Shown: positions 51,901-60,613 of the stretch, piece after piece
Layout of the letters: each line of letters begins with the position of its first letter
Numbering within the stretch: the first letter of the stretch is position 1
Notes under the pieces: generated by a model
Told to the model about the DNA's origin: nothing
Seen by the model: the letters and a program-made list of their open reading frames with translations, nothing else
Databases searched by the model: none
Origin: Phytophthora quininea
Taxonomy: Eukaryota; Oomycota; Peronosporomycetes; Peronosporales; Peronosporaceae
Reading direction: 5' to 3'
Assembly: GCA_011947345.1 (NCBI GenBank)
Contig: JAAVTG010000395.1
Coordinates: forward strand, 1-64,000
DNA length: 64,000 nucleotides
Program-made: the position numbers and the translations under genes

Positions 51901-54899
51901 CAGATACGTCTTGACTGCGTCTTCGCCGCCTTTGACCACTTCGGGTGGGATTTCTGTCAGGGGTTTATTCCCTTCGTGGCAGTCGCTCCAGTGCCGTGCA
52001 CAAGTGTGAAGCCCCAATTGTGTTCTAGTTAACGACGACTTCTCCATGAGTGGAACCGGCTTTGATCCTTTGTCGCACAGATTGCGAGGAATGCCAACTT
52101 GCTTTTCCAAAGGTGTACTAGTACGATTTTCTTCGATCATACAACCAAGCGGAGTACGGCCAGCCTAAACATCCAAAACATGATTGTCAACTGGGTGTGA
52201 TAGGATTCAATTCTGACAGCAGCAGATCGTACGCAGTTTGCACTACCAACATCAGCTCCACGTAGTAATAACAGTGACACTACCTCTGCGTGGCCTTCAC
52301 GTGCAGCAAAGTGCAAGGAAGTACAGCCATTCTAGGTAGTTCCAACAGCCACAATATTGTCAAATTGAATGAGTTAGCCTCTGCATTATTTTGTATTGCG
52401 TACCTCATCTACAGCCTTGGCGTCGGCGCCACGATCCAATAGCAATGATACCATCTCCGCGTGGCCTCTATTAGATGCATAGTGCAATGCCGTCCAGCCA
52501 TCCTGCGGAAACCACCAATCAGACGCCGCCATCACATCCCAGCGTCAACATATTGCTTAAACAATCATGTACATCCTGCTCCACGACGCTGTCAACGTAC
52601 ATTAACAAAAGCCTTGACTTCGGCCCCACGATCCAGTAGTATCGACACCATTTTGGAGTGGCCATGTCCAGACGCAATATGCAACGCCGTTTCGCCATCC
52701 TGCACAATCCACCAACCACCACCGCTTTTCAGCAACAACAAACAACGATTCACATCCTACATCACGAGGCTGTCAACAACACCTACTTTATCAGCAGCGT
52801 TGGCATCAGTGCCACGATCAAGTAACAAAGATACCATCTCAAAGTGACTTCCATTAGAAGCATAGTGCAATGCAGTCTTGCCATCCTGCAGAAACCGCCA
52901 ATCATGGCGCCATCACCGCATCTTAGCATCAACACGCAGATCAAACAGCCTCGACACTCGTCAACAACACGTACATTATTAACAGCATTGGCATCGGCGC
53001 CACGTTCCAGTAGTATCGACACCAACTCGAGGCAGCCAGATTCTACTGCAAAATGCAATGCTGTCCAGTCACGCTACAGATATAACCAATCAAGACGCCA
53101 TCACCGCATCTCAGCATCAACATTGCTCAAAAAGCCGTTTACATCCTACACCACGACACTCGTCACCAACACGCACATTATTAACTGCCTTGACGTCAGC
53201 ACCACGATCCAGAAGCAATGATACCACCTCGGAGTGGCCTCTATTAGATGCAGAATGCAGTGCCGTCATGTCACCCTGCAGAACCAATCAATATAGCATC
53301 AACACACACTGCTAAAGCAGCCATGTGCATCCTTCACCACAATACAGTCAACAACACGTACGTCACTAACAGCCTTGACATCAGCGCCATGATCCAAAAG
53401 TAATGACACCATCTCCGGGTGGCCTCTATCAGATGCAGAATGCAATGCCGTGTCGCCACGCTGCAGAAACCACCAATCAAGACGTCGTCTCTACATTAAT
53501 ACTCTGCTCAAACGGCCATTTACATCCTACGCCACGACACTGTCTGCACAACGTACATTATTAACAGCCTTGGCATCAGCTCCACGATCCAAAAGCAATG
53601 ATACCATCTCAAAATGGCTTCCATAAGATGCATTCTGCAACGCAGTCTCTCCAAACTGCAAAAACCACCAATCAAGGCACCATCACTGCATCTCAGTACA
53701 AACAAACGGCCATACACACTCTGCACCACGACACCGTCAGCAACACGTACGTTATTAGCAGCGTTGACGTCAGCGCCATGGTCCAGAAGCAATGAGGCCA
53801 CCTCGGAGCGGCCTTGTTCTGACGTAAAATGCAAAGCAGTCCTGCCAATCTGCAGATACCATCAATCAAGAAGCCATCACAACATCTCAGCATCAATGCC
53901 CTGCTCACAAACAACCATACACGTCCAACACTACGACACTGTCAGCACCACCTACCTCATCAGCTGCCTTGACATCAGCGCCACGATCCAGTAGTAATGA
54001 TACCACCTCCGCGTGGCCTCCTTCAGACGCATCATGCAATGCAATCTAGAAACCACCAATCAAGACGCCATCAGCATCAACACTTTTGCCATATACGTCC
54101 TACACCACAGCAATGCCAACACCACCTGCCTTATCAACAGCCTGTACATCAGCACCACGATCTAGTAGTAATGACACCACCTCGGTATGGCCTTCTTTAG
54201 ATGCATATCTCAATGCTGTCTTGCCATACTGGAGAAACCACCAAAATGTCAACACCACATCTCTATATCAACGCCTTGTTCAAATAACCATACACATCCT
54301 ACACCACGACACTGTCAGCAGCACTTACATAATCCACAGGCTTGATATCAGCGCCACAATCCAGTAGTAATGATACCACCTCGGAGTGGCCCCATTGTGA
54401 CGCAAAATGCAATGCAGTGCGTCCTCCCTGCGTTTTCAGGAACGCACCACAAACACACTTCAGCCACAGCAACTCCAAACAGAGATGTTCTCAAAGCACC
54501 ATACCACATCACTCTCATTCACATTTGCACCACCGGTGATCAATTCTTTGATCGTGTTAACTACTTCTGCATCGAACGCACGCCACAGCGTCTCCTGCCC
54601 ACTCCTCAGTCAGTACCACAACTCCTTCCATACATAAAAGCTTCAACTTACCAACAGAGCTTCAGGAAAATTGTCGCCCTTAAGGCAACCTACAAGCCAA
54701 CGCCAATTATACGATGGAGGATGCTACAATAGCATAAACATCAGTAACGTAAAGACAGCCATTCGAAAGAGCAAGCTCGTGCACGTGCTTGGTAATTCGA
54801 AAGCCCCCGCTCTACCAGCCACTGCACCCTCTTCTCATCGTATCGATTATATTCTGCAACCAGACTGTCCTCGTCTGGATCACCGTCCTTTAAACACAT
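48952..54899 (-). CDS. Ankyrin-Roc-COR (Roco family) protein copy B, many exons
   Basis: A Ras-like Roc GTPase with a COR dimerisation domain, preceded by ankyrin repeats. Exon 1 is 54899-54816 (ATG, 28 codons ending EKRVQWL), then 54723-54652 and 54594-54508. Twelve ankyrin exons run from 54,427 to 52,233, followed by the Roc-COR exon 52,164-49,935 after the acceptor GTTTAG, a 208-bp intron, and C-terminal exons to 48,952. Exons 1-3 and the ankyrin exons join in phase 0. Roc shows GPSTWGKTS and DLAGQDIYH; COR shows LHELGDILWYKDKYP; the end is C2-like (CCKWELVGP). Apparent missing bases lie near 51,825 (TGGGG) and 51,510 (TTTTT). A 46-bp intron may explain a frame change near 49,650. A likely cytoplasmic signalling switch; the partner is unknown. 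Confidence 0.78.
49462..51855. repeat. Partner of the near-identical Roco tract
   Basis: Inverted match of 43,525-45,918. Matching points sum to about 95,380. Confidence 0.8.
52233..54427 (-). repeat. Twelve ankyrin repeats, one per exon
   Basis: Exons (plus-strand coordinates): 54329-54427, 54130-54228, 53956-54045, 53751-53849, 53557-53655, 53362-53460, 53177-53275, 52975-53073, 52787-52885, 52601-52699, 52404-52502 and 52233-52331. Eleven are exactly 99 bp and one is 90 bp. Each encodes one repeat of the form xGxTALHxASxxGHxEMVSLLLDRGADxKAVxx. All are phase 0 on both sides; donors are mostly GTACGT or GTAGGT and acceptors mostly CTGCAG. One intron appears to use a GC donor (after 54,130). 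Confidence 0.9.
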
Positions 54900-55039
54900 C
54901 AACACCACACTCCGTCAACATCACCTCCTTTCGCTCGTACATTGCTCCCCATCGTCTCCGCGTCCTGCGTCGACAATTCCAGACTGGCCCTCCACTCTCG
55001 TTCTCACCCCAAGCACCTTCTGGTCTCTCACTCGACAGG

Positions 55040-55496
55040 CTCCTCCCACCCATACGACCGTCAAAACTCGGTGGTGGCGAGCCTCCGTCCGAACGGCAGC
55101 TGAACCCACCACCACCAGCGCTCACACAGCCAGCAGCCTCACACTACACAGGCGCAGAAAGTATCCACTCGTCACCGTCTGCCCTCAGTCCAGCCGCATC
55201 GTCCTCCGTCTCCAACTCAGCTGTCCACGGAGCCACCTCCGTCTCAATGACCAGAGCGGCCACTTGCTCGTTCAACTTGAACATGGTGTGTGATACACCA
55301 GGTACAACATGGCTACAATCTCTGTCTGCTTGTCGCCTGGAAGCTCTGCTTGGACAGCAGTCGTTCTTCTGCCAACGCGACGACCTTGACGTCGGCCAAG
55401 AAGCTGCTGCCATTCAGTGTCGTTCAGTGCCAGTCTGGCAGTCCCTGTGAGCAGCAACATGTGGACGCTGTGACTGTCTCGGGCAGTCACAATGTG
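55040..55496 (+). pseudogene. GIN-like copy 4, 5' part, split by the copia element
   Basis: It corresponds closely to the 5' part of copy 2 read in the opposite direction (LTSAKKLLPFSVVQCQSGSP, VDAVTVSGSHNV). The reading is cut at 55,496 by the retrotransposon LTR. It is divergent from Roco copy B, whose ATG is about 140 bp away. The remaining 3' part is at 60,167-60,268. Confidence 0.7.
55492..55496. repeat. Left target-site duplication ATGTG
   Basis: The same five bases follow the other LTR at 60,167-60,171. Together with the flanks they rejoin the GIN-like gene sequence CACAATGTGTTCGTCC found in copies 2 and 3. Confidence 0.9.
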
Positions 55497-55718
55497 TGTA
55501 GGTTGTTGGTAGAGTTTGTTGGTCCATCGTATATTGAGAAGTGAATAGCTAGCTTACCCCGTCCTTGCTGCCCTCGCTGCCCTCGCTGTCCGTGGCGTCC
55601 TTGATGCCCGTCCTTGGGTCCAGCCGCCAGTGCTTTCCCAATCGCGTGGGAGGCGGCCGAACTGGTCCTCCGAACCGCAGTCTTTGCTGTGGTCCGCGTG
55701 AACCAGGCTCTTCCAACA
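55497..55718 (-). repeat. 3' LTR of the copia element
   Basis: 222 bp, TG...CA. The pol reading frame runs through the purine tract and ends at TAG/TAA-type stop 55,554 inside this LTR, so the last about 50 residues of pol are LTR-encoded. Confidence 0.93.
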
Positions 55719-57563
55719 CTCCTCCTCGGCCGTCAACTCCGCCATCCTGCGCTCCGGGAAGGCCTTGGTCAACAGATCCGCCTTCATCAGGCTCGACTCG
55801 ACGCACTTGGGCTGCACGATGCCCTTGCGAGCGTAGTCGCAGATGTACTTGATCCGGATGTCGACGTGCTTGGCGCTCGCCATGCTGTCCTTGGACTCCA
55901 GCTGCTTGATGGCCGCCTGGTTGTCCATGTGCATGGGCATGGGCTGGGAGACGGCAAAGTGTAGCTCGCGCACCAGCTCACGTAGTCCGAGCAGCTCGCG
56001 TCCGACATGGGAGGTCGACGTGAACTCGGCCTCCATCGTGGACAACGACACGCCCGTCTGCTTCTTGCAGATCCAGTGCACGATCGCTCCATCCATGGTG
56101 ACCACGCCCCCGGTCACCGACTTCCAGTCACCCTTGTCGGCCGCGAAGTCCGCGTCGCTCCAGCTCTCTACCTGGATGCAGTGCCCGTCGGCCACGCCGA
56201 CGTCCATGCGGAGCTTGAGGGTCTTGGTGGCCTTCAAGTATCGCGCGATCCTCTTCGCGAGCTTCCAGTCGCTCGTCCGCGGCTGGTGCGTGTGCCTGGT
56301 CGCCTTGTGCACCACGAAACTGATGTCAGGCCTGGTGCACCGGGTGATCCAGAGCAAACTGTGCATCCCAAGGAACTTGCCCACCTTGCCCAAATCCTTG
56401 ATAGACAGGATCTTCATGGCCACAAAGAAGTCCTCGACCAGGTCCGGCTTGGACGCGGTGACCAGCATGTCATCCACGTACACGCCCACGATGGTCATGT
56501 CGTTGCCTTCGCGCTTGTAGTAGAGGCACATGTCCGTGATGCAGCGCGTTAAGCCCAGCTCCTCCAGCTTGGAGTGCAGCAGCTGGCTCCACAACCTCCC
56601 GGCCTGCTTCAGACCGTACAGCGACTTCTTCAGCCGCAGCGGGATCTTCTTGTAGCTGCTCACGCCGCACGCGCGCAACACCTCCTCGGGCACGATCATG
56701 CCCTTGGGGATGGCCAGGTAGATCTCCAAGTGCTGCTCCTTCTCAGCCTTCACGTACGCGTTGGGGATGTCCCCGTGTCTGGCCGGCACGCGCCAGCGCC
56801 GCGCGAACACCAGGATCACCTTGACGGTGCTCAGCTCCATGACTGCGGTGAATGTAAGGTTGTAGTCGATGCCGTACAGCTGCTCGTTGCCGCAGGCCAC
56901 CAGGCGGGCCTTGAAACGCTCGATGGCGCCGCCGGCGTTGGTCTTGGTCTTGAAGACCCACTTCGTGTGTAGCACGTGGCTGCCGACTGGCGGCACCTCG
57001 ACCGTCCACACGGCGTTCTCCTCCAACGCCTTCAGCTCTTCGACCATCGCCATGGTCCACTCGTCCATGAGCGGGCTCTTCATGGCCTCCCCGTAGTTCT
57101 TCGGGTCGGTCTCCCGCACGCTGTTCACCACGTCGGGTGCCACTACATCCTTGCTGGCGCCGGTGTTCTTCGGCGACGCCGCCTTCCGCGTGACAGACTT
57201 CGTCTGGTGTCTCTCGCGCGTCCAGCGGCTCTTTGCGCGGCGCTTGCCCTTGGTCTTCGCGGCCGCCACCGCGCGCTGTGGGTCTCCATGGGCCTCTTCC
57301 GCATTCTCCTCCTCCGCGTCCTGGAGGTGTACGCGCCTGTCCTGCTCGTTCTGGGTGACTGTGAGCGTCTCCACGTTCCGCACGTGCTGCGTCACCACAA
57401 CCACCCTGTCCTTGGGGAGGTACACTCTGTATCCCTTCATCTCGTCGCTCTTGCCGACGATCATGCTCGACTTGCCGCGCTCGCCCAACGACTTGTTCTT
57501 GGCGTCGCGGTGCACTGTGCACGGCGACCCGAAAGCTACGATATCGCTGATGTCGGGGGTGCG
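55554..57563 (-). CDS. copia reverse transcriptase and RNase H region
   Basis: Continues in frame after the TAG with ISDIVAFGSP, then WVFKTKTNAGGAIERFKARL, KKSLYGLKQAGRLWSQLL and the catalytic YVDDML box (near 56,465). FLGM is followed directly by HSLLWITRCTRPDISFVVHK: the about 70-80 residues that usually separate these blocks in copia elements are absent without a frameshift. RNase H has WSDADFAADKGDWKSVTGGV and SLSTMEAEFTS. The deletion probably makes this copy's enzyme defective. Confidence 0.8.
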   Translation of the reverse strand, partial: RTPDISDIVAFGSPCTVHRDAKNKSLGERGKSSMIVGKSDEMKGYRVYLPKDRVVVVTQHVRNVETLTVTQNEQDRRVHLQDAEEENAEEAHGDPQRAVAAAKTKGKRRAKSRWTRERHQTKSVTRKAASPKNTGASKDVVAPDVVNSVRETDPKNYGEAMKSPLMDEWTMAMVEELKALEENAVWTVEVPPVGSHVLHTKWVFKTKTNAGGAIERFKARLVACGNEQLYGIDYNLTFTAVMELSTVKVILVFARRWRVPARHGDIPNAYVKAEKEQHLEIYLAIPKGMIVPEEVLRACGVSSYKKIPLRLKKSLYGLKQAGRLWSQLLHSKLEELGLTRCITDMCLYYKREGNDMTIVGVYVDDMLVTASKPDLVEDFFVAMKILSIKDLGKVGKFLGMHSLLWITRCTRPDISFVVHKATRHTHQPRTSDWKLAKRIARYLKATKTLKLRMDVGVADGHCIQVESWSDADFAADKGDWKSVTGGVVTMDGAIVHWICKKQTGVSLSTMEAEFTSTSHVGRELLGLRELVRELHFAVSQPMPMHMDNQAAIKQLESKDSMASAKHVDIRIKYICDYARKGIVQPKCVESSLMKADLLTKAFPERRMAELTAEEECWKSLVHADHSKDCGSEDQFGRLPRDWESTGGWTQGRASRTPRTARAARAARTG
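55719..55731 (-). promoter_or_regulatory. Polypurine tract of the copia element
   Basis: The minus strand reads CCGAGGAGGAG immediately before the 3' LTR. It lies inside the pol reading frame (AEEECW). Confidence 0.6.
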
Positions 57564-58516
57564 CTAGGTCAGCATCTGCATGGGCGACTTGCACCCCGGG
57601 TTGCTCTTGCTCGGGCTCCGGTTCAGGATGTAGGCGGCGTACACAGCGGCGTCTCCCCAGAAGCTCAGCGGTAGCCCGCACGTGAAGACCATGCTCCGCA
57701 CCATGTTCATAATGGTGCGGTGCATGCGCTCGGCCTTGCCGTTGCCGGCCTGGCTCTTGGGCTCGCTGATCTGGCGCGCGATGCCGGTCTGCTCGCAGAA
57801 GAGGTCCAGGGGCTTGTACTCTCCTCCGCCGTCCGTGCGCAGGACCTGGATTCGGCAGTTGAACTGGCGCTCGAAAAAGGCCATGAAGTGCTTGAACTTC
57901 AGCGCCGCCATGTCCTTGGTCTTGGCCAGGAATATGCGGCAGTAGTTCGTCCGGTGGTAGATGAAGTTCACCGGGTAGTGGTTCCCCAGCTTGGCCCTGG
58001 GCATCACGGGCCCCTTCAGGTCCGAGCAGATCACGCCGCCGATGACGTCGATGGGCGAATTGGCGCCCGTGTCCTTGCGCGACTGCGCGTTTTTGGTCTG
58101 CTTGCCCTGCGCGCAGGTCAGGCAGTTGTCGCGCTTGTGGTCAGTGAGCGCGATCCCCGAGGCCGGATCCTTCGCGATCTTCACGATGGTGTCGTAGTTC
58201 AAGTGACCGAGTCTGCGGTGGAACTGCATGAGCGTCCCAACCTGCACGTCCAGTCCGACACATTCCTGGGCCTCCGCCAATGCTGCCATCAGCACGTCTC
58301 CAGCGCTGCGACCACTCTCTTGGTTTGTGGTGTGTACCACGAGCACGTTGTTGCGCCGGTGCACGTCCAACAGCGCAGGCCCTTGCCCGACATCGCCGCT
58401 ATCACGCGGTGCGGGCCTCGGTACTCGATCCTGAAGCCCTTCTTCTCTAGCAAGCCATACGAGATAATGTTCCTCTCGAGGTTCTCGGCGTACTGCACGT
58501 CAAGCAGCTTACACAT
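57564..58516 (-). CDS. copia integrase region
   Basis: A zinc-binding GAG-pre-integrase motif (FHRRLGHLNYDTIVKI with CLTCAQGKQ) is followed by the integrase core: VIGGVICSDLKGP (first Asp), VLRTDGGGEYKP (second Asp) and KSQAGNGKAERMHRTIM (Glu). A frame change lies near 58,380. The frame ends at a TAG (57,566-57,564) that is exactly in phase with the reverse transcriptase frame, so a single nonsense codon separates integrase from the rest of pol. Confidence 0.8.
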
Positions 58517-58740
58517 TGGTCATCTTGCCCATGGCCGTGGTCTCCAGCATAACGCTGCCACGCTTGGTCACCTTCAGGGTTCCGCCGTCCGCGGCAACGC
58601 ACTGACTCTCGAAGTCCTTCGCGTCCTCGAGCAGGTTCACGTTGTTCACGAGGTGCCTGCTCGACCCCGTGTCCAGGATCCAGTGGCCCTTGTCCAGCTC
58701 GTCCTGGCCCACCGCGAGCGTGAAGTCCACGTGGGCCGCC
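58509..58740 (-). CDS. copia protease region
   Basis: An aspartic protease with WILDTGSSRHLVNN (active site DTGSS) near 58,655-58,680. A frame change precedes it near 58,740 and another follows near 58,510. It cleaves the gag-pol polyprotein. Confidence 0.7.
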
Positions 58741-59940
58741 CTGGTTTCCCTCCTTCGTTTTCGACGGGCACGTGGCCTTCAAATGTCCCTGCTTGCCGCA
58801 CTTGAAACACTTGAGGGTGTCCACCCGCTCTTCGTTGATGTCGTTCACGACGTCGCGGCCGATGTTCTTCGTGCGGAGCTGGATCTCCGTCGACTGGGCG
58901 AAGTGGGGCCAGCTCCTCCGCATGGCGGAGGTAGTCCGTGCGGTTGAGGTTCAGCCGTGACAGCATGGACACGCGCGTCCCAGGGTAGGCGTAGTGGACG
59001 ATGTTGTCCAGCACCAGGTTCTCCGCGCCTTCGCACGCCTCGCTGACCGCCACCAAGTACAGGCAGTGCTCGGCCCAGCTGCGCTTGGCGGTCTTGGGTG
59101 CCGTGAACATCTTCATGCTTTGCGCCGGGGTGATCTTGGTGGCAAAGTATGCAGCAGCCGCTGCATTGCGTGCTCCAGCGTCGGGCTCTCGTTCCACCAG
59201 CCTTCGACCTGCTGGTTTTAGTATCTCTCGGCCATCCCGGTGAGGTGGTGGCCGAGGATGTCGACCTTGACCTCCTCCGTCCACGCAAAGCCGCTCACAC
59301 GCTCCGCAAACTGGATCTGTCGCACGAACCGCTTGCCCCACGACAAGAATTCGCTGTCGAGGCCTTGGTACAGCTCTTTGCCGTCGAAGTGGCGGATGCC
59401 AAGCTTGCGCTGGCGCGTGTCGGGCACGCGCGGGAAACCCTGGACTGGCGGCTGCATGCCATGTCCCATGGCGGGCGGGTGGGCGCCCGGCTGGTACATG
59501 CGCGGGGGCACGGAGTGCTGGGGTAGCGCTGGCTGCGGAGCTTGAGCCATCTCCACGTTGGCTGCCGCCTCGTCCCCGTATCCGTTCTGCCTCACGCCGA
59601 AGTACGTGCCCGGCGACACGAGCAAGTCGCGCGGCGGCGGCGTCTCGTCCAGCGCGTGCCGGTCCATGGGCTTCCCGAGTCCGATCGCCGACTCGAATTT
59701 GCCCGACTCGCGCGAGGGGCGTCTGTCATACTCCTCCTGCCGCAACTGGGAGGCCTCCATGCGCTCCGCGAGGTTCGTGAGGAGGCCCAGCAGCTTCTCC
59801 TGCGGGTCCTCCGGCTTGGGCAGGTCTTTGACTGCCTCGACAGCAGCCCCGTACTGGCCGTTGTCATCCTTCCTGGCGGCCTTGGCTTCCGGGGTCGCAG
59901 GAGCTTCGCTCCCGGCGACGGTTTGTGTTCTTGGGCTCAT
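58740..59940 (-). CDS. copia gag (capsid and nucleocapsid), frame-broken
   Basis: It starts at the ATG in the primer site (MSPRTQTVAGSEAPA). The capsid part includes FDGKELYQGLDSEFLSWGKRF. An in-frame TAA at about 59,218 follows MAERY, where YNQQVEGWW would continue. Further on, MKMFTAPKTAKRSWAEHCLY and ILDNIVHYAYPGTRVSMLSR-type capsid sequence appears in another frame. A CCHC knuckle, CFKCGKQGHLKATC, lies near 58,760-58,810. At least two one-base changes (near 59,155 and 58,910, the latter at CCCC) separate the parts. Gag packages the element RNA into virus-like particles. Confidence 0.75.
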
Positions 59941-59944
59941 AACC
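59930..59944 (-). promoter_or_regulatory. Primer binding site (half initiator-tRNA type), overlaps gag ATG
   Basis: Directly after the 5' LTR the minus strand reads GGTTATGAGCCC. Its complement GGGCTCATAACC is the anticodon stem-loop of initiator methionine tRNA (anticodon CAT), not the tRNA 3' end. Drosophila copia uses this type of internal, cleaved-tRNA primer. The ATG inside this site is the gag start codon. Confidence 0.75.
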
Positions 59945-60166
59945 TGTAGGTTGTTGGTAGAGTTTGTTGGTCCATCGTATATTGAGAAGTGAATAGCTAG
60001 CTTACCCCGTCCTTGCTGCCCTCGCTGCCCTCGCTGTCCGTGGCGTCCTTGATGCCCGTCCTTGGGTCCAGCCGCCAGTGCTTTCCCAATCGCGTGGGAG
60101 GCGGCCGAACTGGTCCTCCGAACCGCAGTCTTTGCTGTGGTCCGCGTGAACCAGGCTCGTCCAACA
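59945..60166 (-). repeat. 5' LTR of the copia element
   Basis: 222 bp, identical to the 3' LTR except CTCG versus CTCT at one position (60,159 and 55,711). Expected to hold the element's promoter and polyadenylation site; no Inr+FPR element is visible in it. Confidence 0.93.
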
Positions 60167-60171
60167 ATGTG
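60167..60171. repeat. Right target-site duplication ATGTG
   Basis: Partner of 55,492-55,496. Confidence 0.9.
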
Positions 60172-60268
60172 TTCGTCCGATACGAGCCGCCCGGTGCCTA
60201 AGGTAATATTCAGGGTCTGTACCGAGTTTGGTCATTGCGGTGGTGGGCAGTGGCGACAAGCTACTGTA
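60167..60268 (+). pseudogene. GIN-like copy 4, 3' remnant after the copia element
   Basis: TTCGTCCGATACGAGCCGCC continues the gene exactly from the target site. After about 30 bp of unrelated sequence, GGTCATTGCGGTGGTGGGCA matches a later part of the family, so a further internal deletion has occurred. The rest of the gene is missing. Confidence 0.65.
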
Positions 60269-60575
60269 GTGAGAAGGAAATCCGTTTGAAAGGGGTCAAT
60301 CGTAGTAAATACGTATTTCATTTGTCATGAAAGTCCAGAATTGTTCGCTCCTGCTAACTCAAAATTTTCTGCTCACGTTGGAGCTGTGAGCTTCGGGAGT
60401 GGGTTGTGCGGTGTTGCTGCCTGCAAATAGTACCATGTGCAATGATTGCAACAATCGAAACAATCTTTGCGATGATATTTGTCACAATCTTTTCATTCTT
60501 CAGAATGTTTGTGCACATATCAAGAATGATGGTAACTTCAACTTGCTTGCATCAATCGATCCGGTAACCTGCAGC
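60269..60575. other. Short intergenic region
   Basis: About 300 bp, AT-rich, before GIN-like gene 5. Nothing recognised beyond the promoter element that follows. Confidence 0.4.
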
Positions 60576-60592
60576 CCACAACACAATTTGCC
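60576..60592 (+). promoter_or_regulatory. Inr+FPR-like core promoter of GIN-like gene 5
   Basis: CCACAACACAATTTGCC: weak Inr, good FPR (CAATTT), about 22 bp before the ATG. Confidence 0.45.
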
Positions 60593-60613
60593 TCGTGCCC
60601 CGCCAACCTCGCA

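Larger units (their letters stand above)
55497..60166 (-). mobile_element. Ty1/copia LTR retrotransposon, 4,670 bp
   Basis: Bounded by 222-bp LTRs that differ at one visible base, each starting TG and ending CA, and by a 5-bp target duplication ATGTG (55,492-55,496 and 60,167-60,171). Order on the minus strand: 5' LTR, primer site, gag, protease, integrase, reverse transcriptase, RNase H, purine tract, 3' LTR. Integrase before reverse transcriptase makes it copia-type. Near-identical LTRs indicate a recent insertion. The coding region has several single-base shifts, two in-frame stops and an apparent deletion in the reverse transcriptase region, so this copy may not be autonomous. Confidence 0.93.

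Noticed and set aside
52200..54470. CRISPR-like array (regular about 190-bp spacing of similar units)
   Set aside because: Units are diverged 99-bp ankyrin exons with splice sites, not short identical repeats with unique spacers.
43081..54899. Reading the ankyrin-Roc proteins as plant-type NLR immune receptors
   Set aside because: The nucleotide-binding part has a Roc-type P-loop, DLAGQ and a COR domain, not an NB-ARC domain, and there are no leucine-rich repeats.
55565..58800. Long plus-strand open frames opposite the copia pol gene
   Set aside because: They are antisense to clear integrase and reverse transcriptase motifs and have low-complexity composition.
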